A DNA stretch of 15,980 bases from Actinomycetes bacterium. GTDB lineage: Bacteria > Actinomycetota > Actinomycetes > Actinomycetales > Dermatophilaceae. Position 1 is the first letter of the stretch. Each line of letters begins with the position of its first letter. Both the position numbers and the translations under genes were made by a program. The stretch lies in NCBI GenBank assembly GCA_023389095.1, contig JAEWFB010000366.1, forward strand, positions 1 to 15,980, given 5' to 3'. The notes below the pieces were generated by a model. That model was not told the origin of the DNA. It did not search any database and saw only the letters and a program-made list of their open reading frames with translations. Of the stretch, positions 7,181 through 13,793 are shown one piece after another.

Positions 7181-8281
7181 ATGGCGATCGCGGCGACATG
7201 TCCTAAGTGCGGGCACACGACGGCCCACGTGGTCAACGGGAACACGTACGAGTGCGACCACGAAGAGGTCTGGTTCGAGACGGTGTACGTGCCCGACCAG
7301 CAGCGAATGCTCGACGGCACGCCCGGTCTCCGCCCGGAACACGTGCGAAGGACGCGGGTCTGCGGCCACCGCTTCGACCCGACCTCAGCCGGGTTCGTGC
7401 CTGTGGTGTGCGACGGGCGATTGAGCCACTCCCCTTGCGGGCTGTTCGCCGCCGGCGTCTGCCAGGGTGAAGGCTGCGGTTCGCCGACTTGCTCGACGCA
7501 CGGGACCATGGTGGGTGGCCGACTGTTCTGCGAGCGCTGCAAGGCCCGGGTCGACAGCGAACGCCGAGAGCGGGAGGCCGCAGAGCGGCGAGCACACGAG
7601 GAGCGCGAGGCCGCACACCACCGGGAGCTTCGCGCCAACCTGCAGGCCCGGCTCACGCAGAGCCCGGATCATGAGCTCATCCCGGTGCTGCGTGCGTACG
7701 CGAGCGTGGACCACCGCGACAACCCGTCGAACGCGTTGGTCGGGCATCGAGATGAGTTCGCCCCTCTCGTGGTCGATGCATGGCGGCGCTACGTCACGAC
7801 GGCGAACCCTGCCCACGACCACGACCTGGTCGTTCTGCGGGACTACCGGGTGCCCAAAGAGGGAAGAAGTCGTCGTGCCGAGGACGGCGTCGTGAGCAGA
7901 GAGCCGTGCTGGGTCCGGCTGGTCGACCGCGAGGTGCAGCGCTACCCCGAACGGGTCTCCGTGCACCACACCGTTGCGTACACCGCCACTCACGCATACG
8001 AAGGCGTTCAGTCGAAGGACGGCGGAGACTGGGGCGGCTTCCGCACGTGGGGGCGGTGGACACCGTCGCCGACACTGAACGGCTTGCACGTCGTCAACCG
8101 CGGTGTGGCGCCGCAGTGGGTGCGTGGGCGGCACGGGCAGCGTTCGTTCTTCCACTGCCAACCTCTGCAGCCCAGCCGCCCCATCGAAGCGGATGACGTC
8201 CTGCACCTCGCCATGATGGGGCATCAGGCGATCTGGGGTCGAGGGGACGGCAACCCCTACGGGGTCGAGCCCCTGGCGTAG
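7181..8281 (+). CDS. Cysteine-rich zinc-binding protein of unknown function
   Basis: I do not recognise this 366-residue protein. The first 120 residues hold 11 cysteines and several histidines. An N-terminal zinc-ribbon-like CPKCGH (7-12) is followed by C25-D-H, then VCGH (60-63). A cluster of Cys at 77, 86, 94, 99, 104, 117 and 120, ending in FCERCK, resembles a B-box or treble-clef arrangement. Residues about 121-155 are a charged, Arg/Glu/Ala-rich helix that is probably a coiled coil. The remaining about 200 residues include an aromatic, Gly/Trp-rich part (GGDWGGFRTWGRWTPS) with no motif known to me. ATG 7181 is well supported by GAGGGGAAGGGG just upstream. The protein lacks a signal peptide or membrane segment. 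It is probably cytoplasmic, binds several zinc ions and may bind nucleic acid or protein. Confidence 0.75.
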   Translation: MAIAATCPKCGHTTAHVVNGNTYECDHEEVWFETVYVPDQQRMLDGTPGLRPEHVRRTRVCGHRFDPTSAGFVPVVCDGRLSHSPCGLFAAGVCQGEGCGSPTCSTHGTMVGGRLFCERCKARVDSERREREAAERRAHEEREAAHHRELRANLQARLTQSPDHELIPVLRAYASVDHRDNPSNALVGHRDEFAPLVVDAWRRYVTTANPAHDHDLVVLRDYRVPKEGRSRRAEDGVVSREPCWVRLVDREVQRYPERVSVHHTVAYTATHAYEGVQSKDGGDWGGFRTWGRWTPSPTLNGLHVVNRGVAPQWVRGRHGQRSFFHCQPLQPSRPIEADDVLHLAMMGHQAIWGRGDGNPYGVEPLA

Positions 8282-8572
8282 ACGGGGGCCGGCAACGGGG
8301 CCAAGGCCGTCACGGGCCACATTGACGTTGGGACGGTTGTCTGGAAGGACGCCCCGTGCGCAAACGCCCGTAAGAGCACTAGGACACGACACGGTGACGA
8401 CGTGGGTGCTGGGTTTGGATTGTTTGGCGATTTGCGGCAGGGTATTGGTGGTAGAAGTAAGTACCGCTACGGCTCCCCCGTGCGGCGACCGTGCACATGA
8501 AAGCGGCCGGGACGCGGAGCAGAACTCCACGGCCCGACCGCCCTCGGATGGGCTAGATCAGGTCATCGGCCT
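8282..8572. other. Gene-free stretch after the zinc-protein gene
   Basis: These 291 bases show no coding frame with a convincing start, ribosome site and composition. The forward frame 8322-8729 looks non-biological and runs across the opposite-strand YjzC-like gene. A stretch at about 8408-8460 (GGTGCTGGGTTTGGATTG and on) is less GC-rich than its surroundings and may hold a promoter or degraded DNA. I see no clear terminator or repeat. Confidence 0.4.
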
Positions 8573-8764
8573 TCAGGCAGTGGCAGCTGCCTGGGCCAGC
8601 ACGCGGTACGCGCACTCACCCTTGCGGTCGATGCACGGGGGGAACGTGGCACCACGCTCGTGGTACGTCGGTACGCCGTACTGGTCGACCCACGTGCCCG
8701 TCTCGGGGACGCGCTGGCCGGTCTTGTAGGACCCATTCGGGCCCTTCGGGGTATGCAGGATCAT
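8573..8764 (-). CDS. YjzC-like small protein
   Basis: A 63-residue protein. The central part, YKTGQRVPETGTWVDQYG, then HERGATFPPC, resembles the YjzC family: an F/Y-x-x-G-x-x-x-P-x-x-G opening followed by a GDxFP-type motif. These small proteins of Bacillus and many other bacteria have no established function. The start is ATG 8764, with GGAG nine bases upstream. The frame extends upstream to 8980, but that part lies on the opposite strand of the zinc-ribbon gene and reads as its shadow. The CPxC-like cysteine and following IDRKGECAY could add a metal-binding site. The neighbouring divergent gene starts 43 bases away, so the two may share a promoter region. Confidence 0.55.
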   Translation of the reverse strand: MILHTPKGPNGSYKTGQRVPETGTWVDQYGVPTYHERGATFPPCIDRKGECAYRVLAQAAATA

Positions 8765-8807
8765 GTTGAGGTACTCCAATGTTCGAACTGAAAGTTGGGT
8801 GAATCGC

Positions 8808-9020
8808 ATGGGCAGCGTCACGGCACTGCGGGACGCGCCGACTTCGCGCCGGCGGGCCACGGCTCCGGACGACGACGTGCTCCGGTGCGGCTCTTGCGGA
8901 GGCGAGTGGTTCACGCTCGAGGTCCCCGACGGGCAGGCCGGGGTGACCTTGACGACGTCGGGACACGTCACGGGGTACATGGGAAGGCCGCGCTGCCGGG
9001 AATGTGGGCAGTGGGCCTGA
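8808..9020 (+). CDS. Phage-like zinc-ribbon small protein
   Basis: A 70-residue protein with two CxxC knuckles, CGSC at 27-30 and CREC at 63-66, separated by a beta-rich stretch (GEWFTLEVPDGQAGVTLTTS). This forms a short zinc ribbon. I recall similar proteins as frequent small genes in actinobacteriophages and prophages, where their role is unknown. I favour ATG 8808 over the upstream ATG at 8763, which overlaps the divergent YjzC-like start and would add residues without ribbon character. The ribosome site before 8808 is weak (GGGTGA), so the start is uncertain. The presence of this gene hints at phage-derived DNA to the right of the tRNA. Confidence 0.6.
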   Translation: MGSVTALRDAPTSRRRATAPDDDVLRCGSCGGEWFTLEVPDGQAGVTLTTSGHVTGYMGRPRCRECGQWA

Positions 9021-9048
9021 GGATGCTCGGCTTCTAGCCGGCGCGATG

Positions 9049-9111
9049 TTAGCTCGTCGGCTCGACTCGGTCACGACGACTCCCAGTCAGCAGGTGGATC
9101 CTGGCGTTCAT
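9049..9111 (-). CDS. Possible 20-residue small ORF or leader peptide
   Basis: ATG 9111 opens a 20-codon frame, MNARIHLLTGSRRDRVEPTS, ending in TAA 9049. AGGAG lies seven bases upstream, a better ribosome site than many larger genes here have. There is no obvious gene downstream on the same strand before 8764, and the peptide is not one I know. It may be a leader peptide, a tiny protein, or chance. Confidence 0.25.
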   Translation of the reverse strand: MNARIHLLTGSRRDRVEPTS

Positions 9112-9180
9112 GGCGGCTCTCCTGGGGGACAACATGTGGACGTCTTACACGGGTGGTATTTCACAGGTTACCCCTAGGTA

Positions 9181-9204
9181 GCGACGCGTCGCACCCACGA
9201 CGCG
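9181..9204. repeat. Compact palindrome and repeat cluster (CGACGCG)
   Basis: GCGACGCGTCGC (9181-9192) is a perfect 12-bp palindrome. It overlaps a second perfect inverted repeat, CGCGTCG-CACCCA-CGACGCG (9185-9204). The motif CGACGCG is thus present twice in direct orientation (9182 and 9198), 16 bases apart, and once inverted. This is a candidate protein-binding site in the 422-base gap 9021-9442, upstream of the small ORF at 9049-9111. Confidence 0.35.
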
Positions 9205-9228
9205 GGGGACACGCCGTTGGGTACCTAA

Positions 9229-9263
9229 AAGCGGACCCTTGGATGCTCTCCAAGGGCCCGCTT
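9229..9263 (-). terminator. Strong intrinsic-terminator-like hairpin for leftward transcripts
   Basis: AAGCGG-A-CCCTTGGA pairs with TCCAAGGG-C-CCGCTT around a 5-base loop: 14 paired bases and one A-C mismatch. Read leftwards, the stem runs into TTTTAGG, a short U-tract. This makes it a likely terminator for the recombinase-like gene ending at 9443. Two small hairpins lie between (CTGAC-TTC-GTCAG at 9320-9332 and GCGCT-GTTG-AGCGC at 9345-9358). The rest of the gap 9021-9442 shows no gene beyond the tiny ORF noted. Confidence 0.6.
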
Positions 9264-9442
9264 CGGTGTTCTGAGGGAGTCTCGTCGTGGTACCACCCGT
9301 GACGTCCGACCCCGCCTGGCTGACTTCGTCAGTGTCGACTCATCGCGCTGTTGAGCGCAATCACCGACACACGTAGTTATACCTCGCGCTCGATCCGTGA
9401 TCTCGACCAGGGGGCATCCCGGGCGCGTGATGGGGCTGTCGG

Positions 9443-10435
9443 TCAGATGTCGAAGTCGTGGGTGTCCTTGCTGGCGATGCGCTGGGTGAAGGTGGGGCGC
9501 AGGTCGATGAGCTCGGCGAGGCGGCTGTCGTGGCGGCCGGGGGTGAAGCCGGAGATCTCGTAGCCGAGATCGGTGGAGATGGAGTGGGCGTGGCGCACGC
9601 GCCAGGCGCGGATGCTGTTGGTGGTGGTGTCGATGTGCTTGAGGCCGATCTTGGTGAGCCACCGGTTGAGGTTGGTCTGGATGCTGGCTGTCGCGGCGGG
9701 GGTGCCGGGCAGGTTCTTCTTGAAGGAGTAGACGAGGGGTTCGTTGCCTGTGCGTCCGGCGCGGATGCTCGCGGCTCGTGCCTGGGTCAGGACGGCCTTG
9801 GCGAAGTAGTCGGCCGGCAGGGTGCGCCGGCGGATGGTGTGGTTGCCGCGTGCGTCGATGAGCTCGACCTGTCCGTCGTAGCCGACGAGGTCTCCGGTGG
9901 TGATGTGGGTGGTCTCTCCCGGTGTCATACCGGCCTCAACCAGGGCGTAGGACAGGGCGGCGTGGTGACGTGGGTCGTTGTCGAGGGTGGACAGCGCGAA
10001 GGTACGGGCCAGGACGATCTCGTCGTCGTGGAAGAGCCGGGTGGCTCGGCTGCCGCCGCTGCGTACGTGCAGCCGCGGCACGAGCGCGCAGATGTCGTTG
10101 GTCGGCCCGCCGTAGGTGCGGGCCGTGGCGATCAGCAGGGTGAGCAGCACGTTGCGGTGCAGGTGAAGGATGTCGGCGACGTCCTGAGGCTGGACGCGGT
10201 CCAGGCGGCTGACGCCCGTGATGGCCTGCAGCACTTGGGCGCTCCTGACGGCGAGGTCGTGGCAGTTGCGGGCACCGAGCTCCGCGGCGATCCCAGCGAG
10301 CGACGTGGCGGCATCCAGCAGCGGCGCGGGGTCGATGGAGGAGAACACGGCGTCCGCTCTGAGTTCGGCCAGGGCGTCGAGGCCCTCCTGCAGGCTGATT
10401 GTGCGGAGCGTCTGGGTGTGAGGCGTGGCGGCCAT
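9443..10435 (-). CDS. Tyrosine-recombinase-like protein lacking catalytic residues (copy A)
   Basis: A 330-residue protein. Residues about 135-310 follow the catalytic-domain layout of phage integrase/XerCD recombinases: a DDEI start, a helix pair HAALSYALVEAGMTPGETTH (158-177), beta strands, then a helix with NSIRAW (273-278). By alignment NSIRAW sits at the HxLRH box, so Arg276 would be Arg-II, while the His is Asn. The place of Arg-I (GLRxSE in XerD) reads GMTPGE, and no Tyr occurs after residue 292, where the nucleophile should be. The protein is therefore probably not a recombinase by itself. It shares NS(I/L)RxW and the flanking pattern with the protein at 14738-15844. ATG 10435 has GGGAGA five bases upstream; that site lies in a hairpin. 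The same frame is open further upstream, but only as a shadow. Its partner is the DDE-transposase-like gene upstream. Confidence 0.7.
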   Translation of the reverse strand: MAATPHTQTLRTISLQEGLDALAELRADAVFSSIDPAPLLDAATSLAGIAAELGARNCHDLAVRSAQVLQAITGVSRLDRVQPQDVADILHLHRNVLLTLLIATARTYGGPTNDICALVPRLHVRSGGSRATRLFHDDEIVLARTFALSTLDNDPRHHAALSYALVEAGMTPGETTHITTGDLVGYDGQVELIDARGNHTIRRRTLPADYFAKAVLTQARAASIRAGRTGNEPLVYSFKKNLPGTPAATASIQTNLNRWLTKIGLKHIDTTTNSIRAWRVRHAHSISTDLGYEISGFTPGRHDSRLAELIDLRPTFTQRIASKDTHDFDI

Positions 10436-10442
10436 GAGTGTC

Positions 10443-10467
10443 TCCCGTCGGTAGCGTGGTGACGGGA
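10443..10467 (-). promoter_or_regulatory. Hairpin that can hide the ribosome site of the recombinase-like gene
   Basis: On the leftward transcript TCCCGTC (from 10467) pairs perfectly with GACGGGA (to 10443) across an 11-base loop. The right arm contains the GGGA of the GGGAGA ribosome site, which ends a few bases before ATG 10435. The pairing would lower translation until opened, for instance by a protein or another RNA. Confidence 0.45.
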
Positions 10468-10566
10468 CAGGTCCGGTTCTTGGATGCGAGCGCAATCGCT
10501 GGGTGTGGCAACGGGTGTGACTCCGGTCACATGTGTGGCGTAGCCGTGTTGTGCCGGATACGCGTG

Positions 10567-10596
10567 AGGGGCGCAGCCGCTGTCGGCTGCGCCCCT
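10567..10596. terminator. Perfect hairpin after the DDE-transposase-like gene
   Basis: GGGGCGCAGCCG-CTGT-CGGCTGCGCCCC (10568-10595), extended by one A-T pair, is a perfect 13-bp stem. It begins 25 bases after the leftward transposase-like stop (10621). U-tracts are poor on both sides; rightwards it is followed by TCATATTTGG. It probably ends the transposase-like transcript and separates it from the recombinase-like gene. Confidence 0.5.
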
Positions 10597-10620
10597 TCAT
10601 ATTTGGGCTGTCGGGCCGGG

Positions 10621-12672
10621 TCAGCTGAGCGCGCTGAGGTACCGGCCGTGCGTGAGGATGTTGTTGAGGATGGCACCGCAGAGCCAGTCGAGTTCCTGCC
10701 CGGGGAGAGTCTCGTTGGCGGCGCGCCCGTGGTGGAGCAGCGACTGCTGGAACCACTGGTTGTAGGACTCGGCGTCGTTGCGGACGCTGTAGGCGCGGGT
10801 GAAGCGACGTTGTTCGGGAGTGATCTCGTCGGCGTCTGCGCCGTGGTTGTACCAGTCGACCAGGTCGTCGGCGCGGCCGAGCGGGCGAAGGCGCCAGCCG
10901 ACCGGGTCGGCGAGGTCGCGATCGTGCCCCGGCTGGCGGCGGGGCTCGCTCGCTTCCCACTCGTGTTCGTAGGTGAAGTCGCCGTAGACGCACGGGACGG
11001 TGTAGGTGCAGCGGCGGGTCCAGCCTCCGTCGGGTCGGCGGTGGCGGGTGGCGGTATCGCATTCGAGCAGCCAGGTCTTGGTGCGGTGCCCGAGCTCCGG
11101 GTCGGTGGCGACGAGGAAGAGGCTGCCGTCGTCCATGACCACGGAGTGTCGGCACGGTCCGTCCGGGGAGTGGTGGGTGGCGTCGGGCAGGTCCTTGGTG
11201 TGGGTGCGGAAGACCTCCTTCTTGTCGCTCTCGCTGGGGTAGTAGGACAGGCCGACGGGCATCGCGTCGTAGCTGCGGATGACCTGGCTGAGCACCTCGT
11301 AGCGCAGGTAGGGCATGATCGCGGCCCGCGTCTCGCGCCCGAGGATGTCGGCGCCGGCGTAGATGGCGTAGTCGTCGGTTCGGGTCTTGATCTCCTCGTC
11401 GGTGAGGGCGTGCTCGCCCTTGTTCGAAGCGGCGCTCGACTTGGTGAGGGTCTGGATGCCGTACCTGTGCATCAGGTAGTCGACCGACCATCCGGTGATG
11501 GCCCGGTCATAGACGAGGGTGTGGACCGGTGAGCCGCCGTCTTCGGCGGCGCTGTTGGGGGTGCGCGCCTCGAGGTCCTCGACGTGCGCCATGACGCTGT
11601 CGATGAGGTCCAAGCTCGTCCACATCTCGGCACCGAAGGCGGTTCCGGTGGCCAGGACGACCCGACCATGCTCGGTGAGGGTGTGCAGGGACACCATGTT
11701 CAGGCCGATGTCCTTCTTGTCGTCCGCGCCGGTGTCGGTCAGCGCGACCGGGACGCGCGGACGGTGCTTGGCCTTCGATCCCACCGGGATGGCGGTGCCG
11801 TCGAGGGTCGGAATGACTCGCACGCTGCTGTAGGGCCGCAGGATGGTGCCATCCCCGTAGATCGCGTGCCTGGTGTCCGGGGCGGTGAAGTCGGGCGCGA
11901 GGGCCGCGAAGTTCCCGAGCCGCCGGGCCAGTGCGTACGAGATGCGCTGGAAGCGCTGCTGTAGTGCCTCGCGGTGCTCGAGGGAGCCGTCGAGCATGCG
12001 GCGGAACACCCGCATCGTGTTGATGGTCGGCGCCCGATGGGGCAGGACCAGCCCGGGGCCGCCGCCGATTGGGGTTGTGGCGCGCTCGACGAGGTCCCGC
12101 ACGAGCGACCAGTGGTCCTCGTGCTGCAGCACGGCCAGGGCCCGGGGCAAGGACCCGTACACGCGGGCGAGCACCATGACGGCCAGCAGGACGCTGGCTG
12201 GGTAGGGGGAGGTTCGTCCCGGGCGGCCGGCCGGCTTCTGGAGCCCGTCGAGGGCTTCGGCCAGTTGGAAGAGCATCCGCGAGGCGAAGACCATCTGCAA
12301 CATCTCGACGTAGGACTCCCGGGGCGTCCCCGTCACCGACCACGGCTTGGGCTTCTTGCTCGGCTTGTCTGTGCCGGCTGCCCCGCGTCGAGGACGCGAG
12401 GCGCGCTGGGGCGCGGCGCTGTCGGCCGACCGAGACTGCACCTCGCCGGTCACCATCTCCTTCAAGTGCTGCATCGTGGCGGCGTCGCGTCCCATCTTCG
12501 GCGTCCAGGCGCTGACCAGCGCTGCCCGCTGAGCACTGGTGAGCGACTGCAGGACTGTGAACGCGGCAGCCGTCTGCTCATCCAGCCCGGATCCGGTTGG
12601 GGCCAGCACAATGTCGCGCCCAGGCAGGGTGAGGACCGTGGCCTGGCTGGAGGTGGCTTCGCGGGGGTGCAT
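10621..12672 (-). CDS. DDE-transposase-like protein (copy A, complete)
   Basis: A 683-residue protein with the layout of an RNase-H-fold DDE transposase. I see candidate catalytic residues D274 (IYGDGTIL), D389 (LVYDRAITGWSVDY) and E635 (RNDAESYNQWFQQSLL). The last motif matches the usual final E-helix. The 246 residues between the second D and the E suggest an insertion domain. Residues about 120-185 (FASRMLFQLAEALDGLQKPA, then GRPGR) match the start of the gene at 15841. The first about 118 residues, including an Ala/Arg/Lys-rich linker, are extra. I chose ATG 12672 over GTG 12678 because AGGAG ends five bases before the ATG. I cannot name an IS family and found no clear terminal inverted repeats. 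It precedes the recombinase-like gene with 185 bases and a hairpin between them. Confidence 0.75.
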   Translation of the reverse strand: MHPREATSSQATVLTLPGRDIVLAPTGSGLDEQTAAAFTVLQSLTSAQRAALVSAWTPKMGRDAATMQHLKEMVTGEVQSRSADSAAPQRASRPRRGAAGTDKPSKKPKPWSVTGTPRESYVEMLQMVFASRMLFQLAEALDGLQKPAGRPGRTSPYPASVLLAVMVLARVYGSLPRALAVLQHEDHWSLVRDLVERATTPIGGGPGLVLPHRAPTINTMRVFRRMLDGSLEHREALQQRFQRISYALARRLGNFAALAPDFTAPDTRHAIYGDGTILRPYSSVRVIPTLDGTAIPVGSKAKHRPRVPVALTDTGADDKKDIGLNMVSLHTLTEHGRVVLATGTAFGAEMWTSLDLIDSVMAHVEDLEARTPNSAAEDGGSPVHTLVYDRAITGWSVDYLMHRYGIQTLTKSSAASNKGEHALTDEEIKTRTDDYAIYAGADILGRETRAAIMPYLRYEVLSQVIRSYDAMPVGLSYYPSESDKKEVFRTHTKDLPDATHHSPDGPCRHSVVMDDGSLFLVATDPELGHRTKTWLLECDTATRHRRPDGGWTRRCTYTVPCVYGDFTYEHEWEASEPRRQPGHDRDLADPVGWRLRPLGRADDLVDWYNHGADADEITPEQRRFTRAYSVRNDAESYNQWFQQSLLHHGRAANETLPGQELDWLCGAILNNILTHGRYLSALS

Positions 12673-12691
12673 GTTCACTCCTGGGTGTGGT

Positions 12692-12712
12692 CCCCGGAGC
12701 TACCTTCCGGGG
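12692..12712 (-). promoter_or_regulatory. Leader hairpin before the DDE-transposase-like gene
   Basis: CCCCGGA-GCTACCT-TCCGGGG is a perfect 7-bp stem with a 7-base loop, 20 bases upstream of ATG 12672. It does not cover the AGGAG ribosome site. It may stabilise the transcript or be a protein site. On the leftward RNA its loop reads AGGUAGC. Confidence 0.35.
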
Positions 12713-12800
12713 CGGTGGTCGAGCGGCGCCCATGACCGCGAGAAGGATGCGTTCTGCGCCGAATGTCCGACATCACCTGAAAGGGGGAAATCCGCCACCA

Positions 12801-12858
12801 CAAACGGGGGAGAGCGCCTCCCCCAAACGGGTGATCCGCGCAGGTCAGAGCCCGTTTG
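12801..12858. repeat. Three copies of CAAACGGG around a G/C hairpin
   Basis: CAAACGGG occurs at 12801-12808 and 12824-12831 in direct orientation and inverted (CCCGTTTG) at 12851-12858. A perfect hairpin GGGGGAG-AGCGC-CTCCCCC lies between the first two copies. ATCACC/GGTGAT (12772-12777 and 12830-12835) brackets part of the cluster. The cluster sits in the 301-base divergent gap 12673-12973, about 130-190 bases before the transposase-like start. It is a candidate binding site for the transposase-like or recombinase-like protein, an element end, or an operator. The gap otherwise holds only the leader hairpin. Confidence 0.5.
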
Positions 12859-12973
12859 CAGTCACCGGCCGGGCGAGCCGGCTGGGTATTCCGTGCGCCC
12901 GGGGCGAACAGCGGTGCCTGCAGAGGTGGGCCGCCGGGGGAACCAGCCGGGCAGCGGGGAAGTCAGTACACCC

Positions 12974-13519
12974 GTGAGCACACCTGTCAAAGACTCGGCA
13001 GTCGCGACGACGCGGCTGCTGTCCTGGTGCTTCGCCGCGACCGGTGCCGCGGCGCTTGTCCGCGCGGTAGCCATCGCGCAGCCGGGATATCCGTGGCTGA
13101 CCTACTTGGGCTTCACGCTTGGCGCCGCCGGCGTCGGTGTGGCGCTGACATCACGTCTGGTGCACTGGCGTGGCTGGACCTCGCTCGTTCTCGGGGTGGC
13201 CGGCGCCGCCGGGCTCGCCGTCGCGGGCCTGTACGGAGACGCCCCGCAGGTGGCGGTTCCCTTGCTGGCCGCGGTTGGCCTAACGGGGATCGGTCTGCTC
13301 ACCCTCCGGCGCGCGGCTGAGCGCAGAACCGAGGAACAGATCACTCAACGGCACACCGAGATCCTCGATGCCATCAAAGAGCTGCGAACCGAAATCCAAG
13401 CCGCAAACCGAGCGGAACCGCGCTCGGCGGTAGCCGGCCAGGATCCCGGCTCGAGCCAGGATGCGCCTCGCGCGTCGAGGGAACCAGCGGCCGTGGCGCC
13501 TCTGGGGGAACGTCCGTAG
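12974..13519 (+). CDS. Four-helix membrane protein with C-terminal coiled coil, unknown function
   Basis: A 181-residue protein I do not recognise. Four hydrophobic segments (about 16-35, 41-60, 68-87, 91-111) with small Ala/Gly-rich helices are followed by a charged helix (about 112-146, with RRAAERRTEEQITQRHTEIL). That helix is probably a cytoplasmic coiled coil. The tail is Ala/Pro/Ser-rich and disordered. The start is uncertain. I chose GTG 12974 because it begins just before the first helix, though the nearest purine run, GGGGAA, is 12 bases away. In-frame GTGs at 12913 and 12925 are alternatives. The frame is open much further upstream but crosses the repeat cluster and the transposase-like leader. 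The gene lies between the two transposase-like/recombinase-like pairs and may be cargo. Confidence 0.6.
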   Translation: MSTPVKDSAVATTRLLSWCFAATGAAALVRAVAIAQPGYPWLTYLGFTLGAAGVGVALTSRLVHWRGWTSLVLGVAGAAGLAVAGLYGDAPQVAVPLLAAVGLTGIGLLTLRRAAERRTEEQITQRHTEILDAIKELRTEIQAANRAEPRSAVAGQDPGSSQDAPRASREPAAVAPLGERP

Positions 13520-13521
13520 GA

Positions 13522-13564
13522 CGCGTGCCCGGTCACGCGGACGCTTTGGCCTCCCTCAGAGGCC
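13522..13564. terminator. Two adjacent hairpins after the membrane-protein gene
   Basis: CGCGTG-CCCGGT-CACGCG (13522-13539) and GGCCTC-CCTCA-GAGGCC (13548-13564) are perfect 6-bp stems starting two bases after the stop. Neither has a U-tract, so termination is only likely by position. The rest of the gap 13520-13793 holds no gene I can support. A further hairpin GCCTCC/GGAGGC (13755-13776) lies just before the next ribosome site. Confidence 0.35.
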
Positions 13565-13793
13565 ATGCAGATGATGCGGCGCGCGTGGTGGCCGCGAGCT
13601 GTCGGAGAGGCGGGCGTCGATGTCGCGAGCGCGGGCGTCTGCAAGGTGCGCGGGTTGAGTTGGTGGGCGAGGGCGCCGGAGGGTGGCGTTCGAAGTTGCG
13701 ACCGGCGTGTTCGAGCCAGCCACTGTCGGTCCGGGGTGAGACATTCACGGGCATGCCTCCTGTCGCCGATGGAGGCGAGCCGAAAGGACGAAC

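Noticed and set aside
7385..8530. Leftward frame of 381 codons opposite the zinc-protein gene
   Set aside because: It has no good ribosome site and no motif, and the opposite strand has a strong start and cysteine-patterned protein.
8322..8729. Forward frame of 135 codons
   Set aside because: It has no ribosome site, no recognisable motif, and overlaps the better-supported YjzC-like gene on the other strand.
10438..11532. Forward frame of 364 codons opposite the transposase-like gene
   Set aside because: It is a Val/Gly/Ala-rich shadow of the DDE-transposase-like gene, which has catalytic motifs and a good ribosome site.
12801..12858. CRISPR array
   Set aside because: The repeated unit is only 8 bases, is partly inverted, and the spacing is irregular, so it does not fit a CRISPR array.
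9160..12860. Terminal inverted repeats bounding pair A as an insertion sequence
   Set aside because: I compared the gap at 9160-9300 with that at 12760-12960 by eye and found only short, imperfect matches that chance would give.
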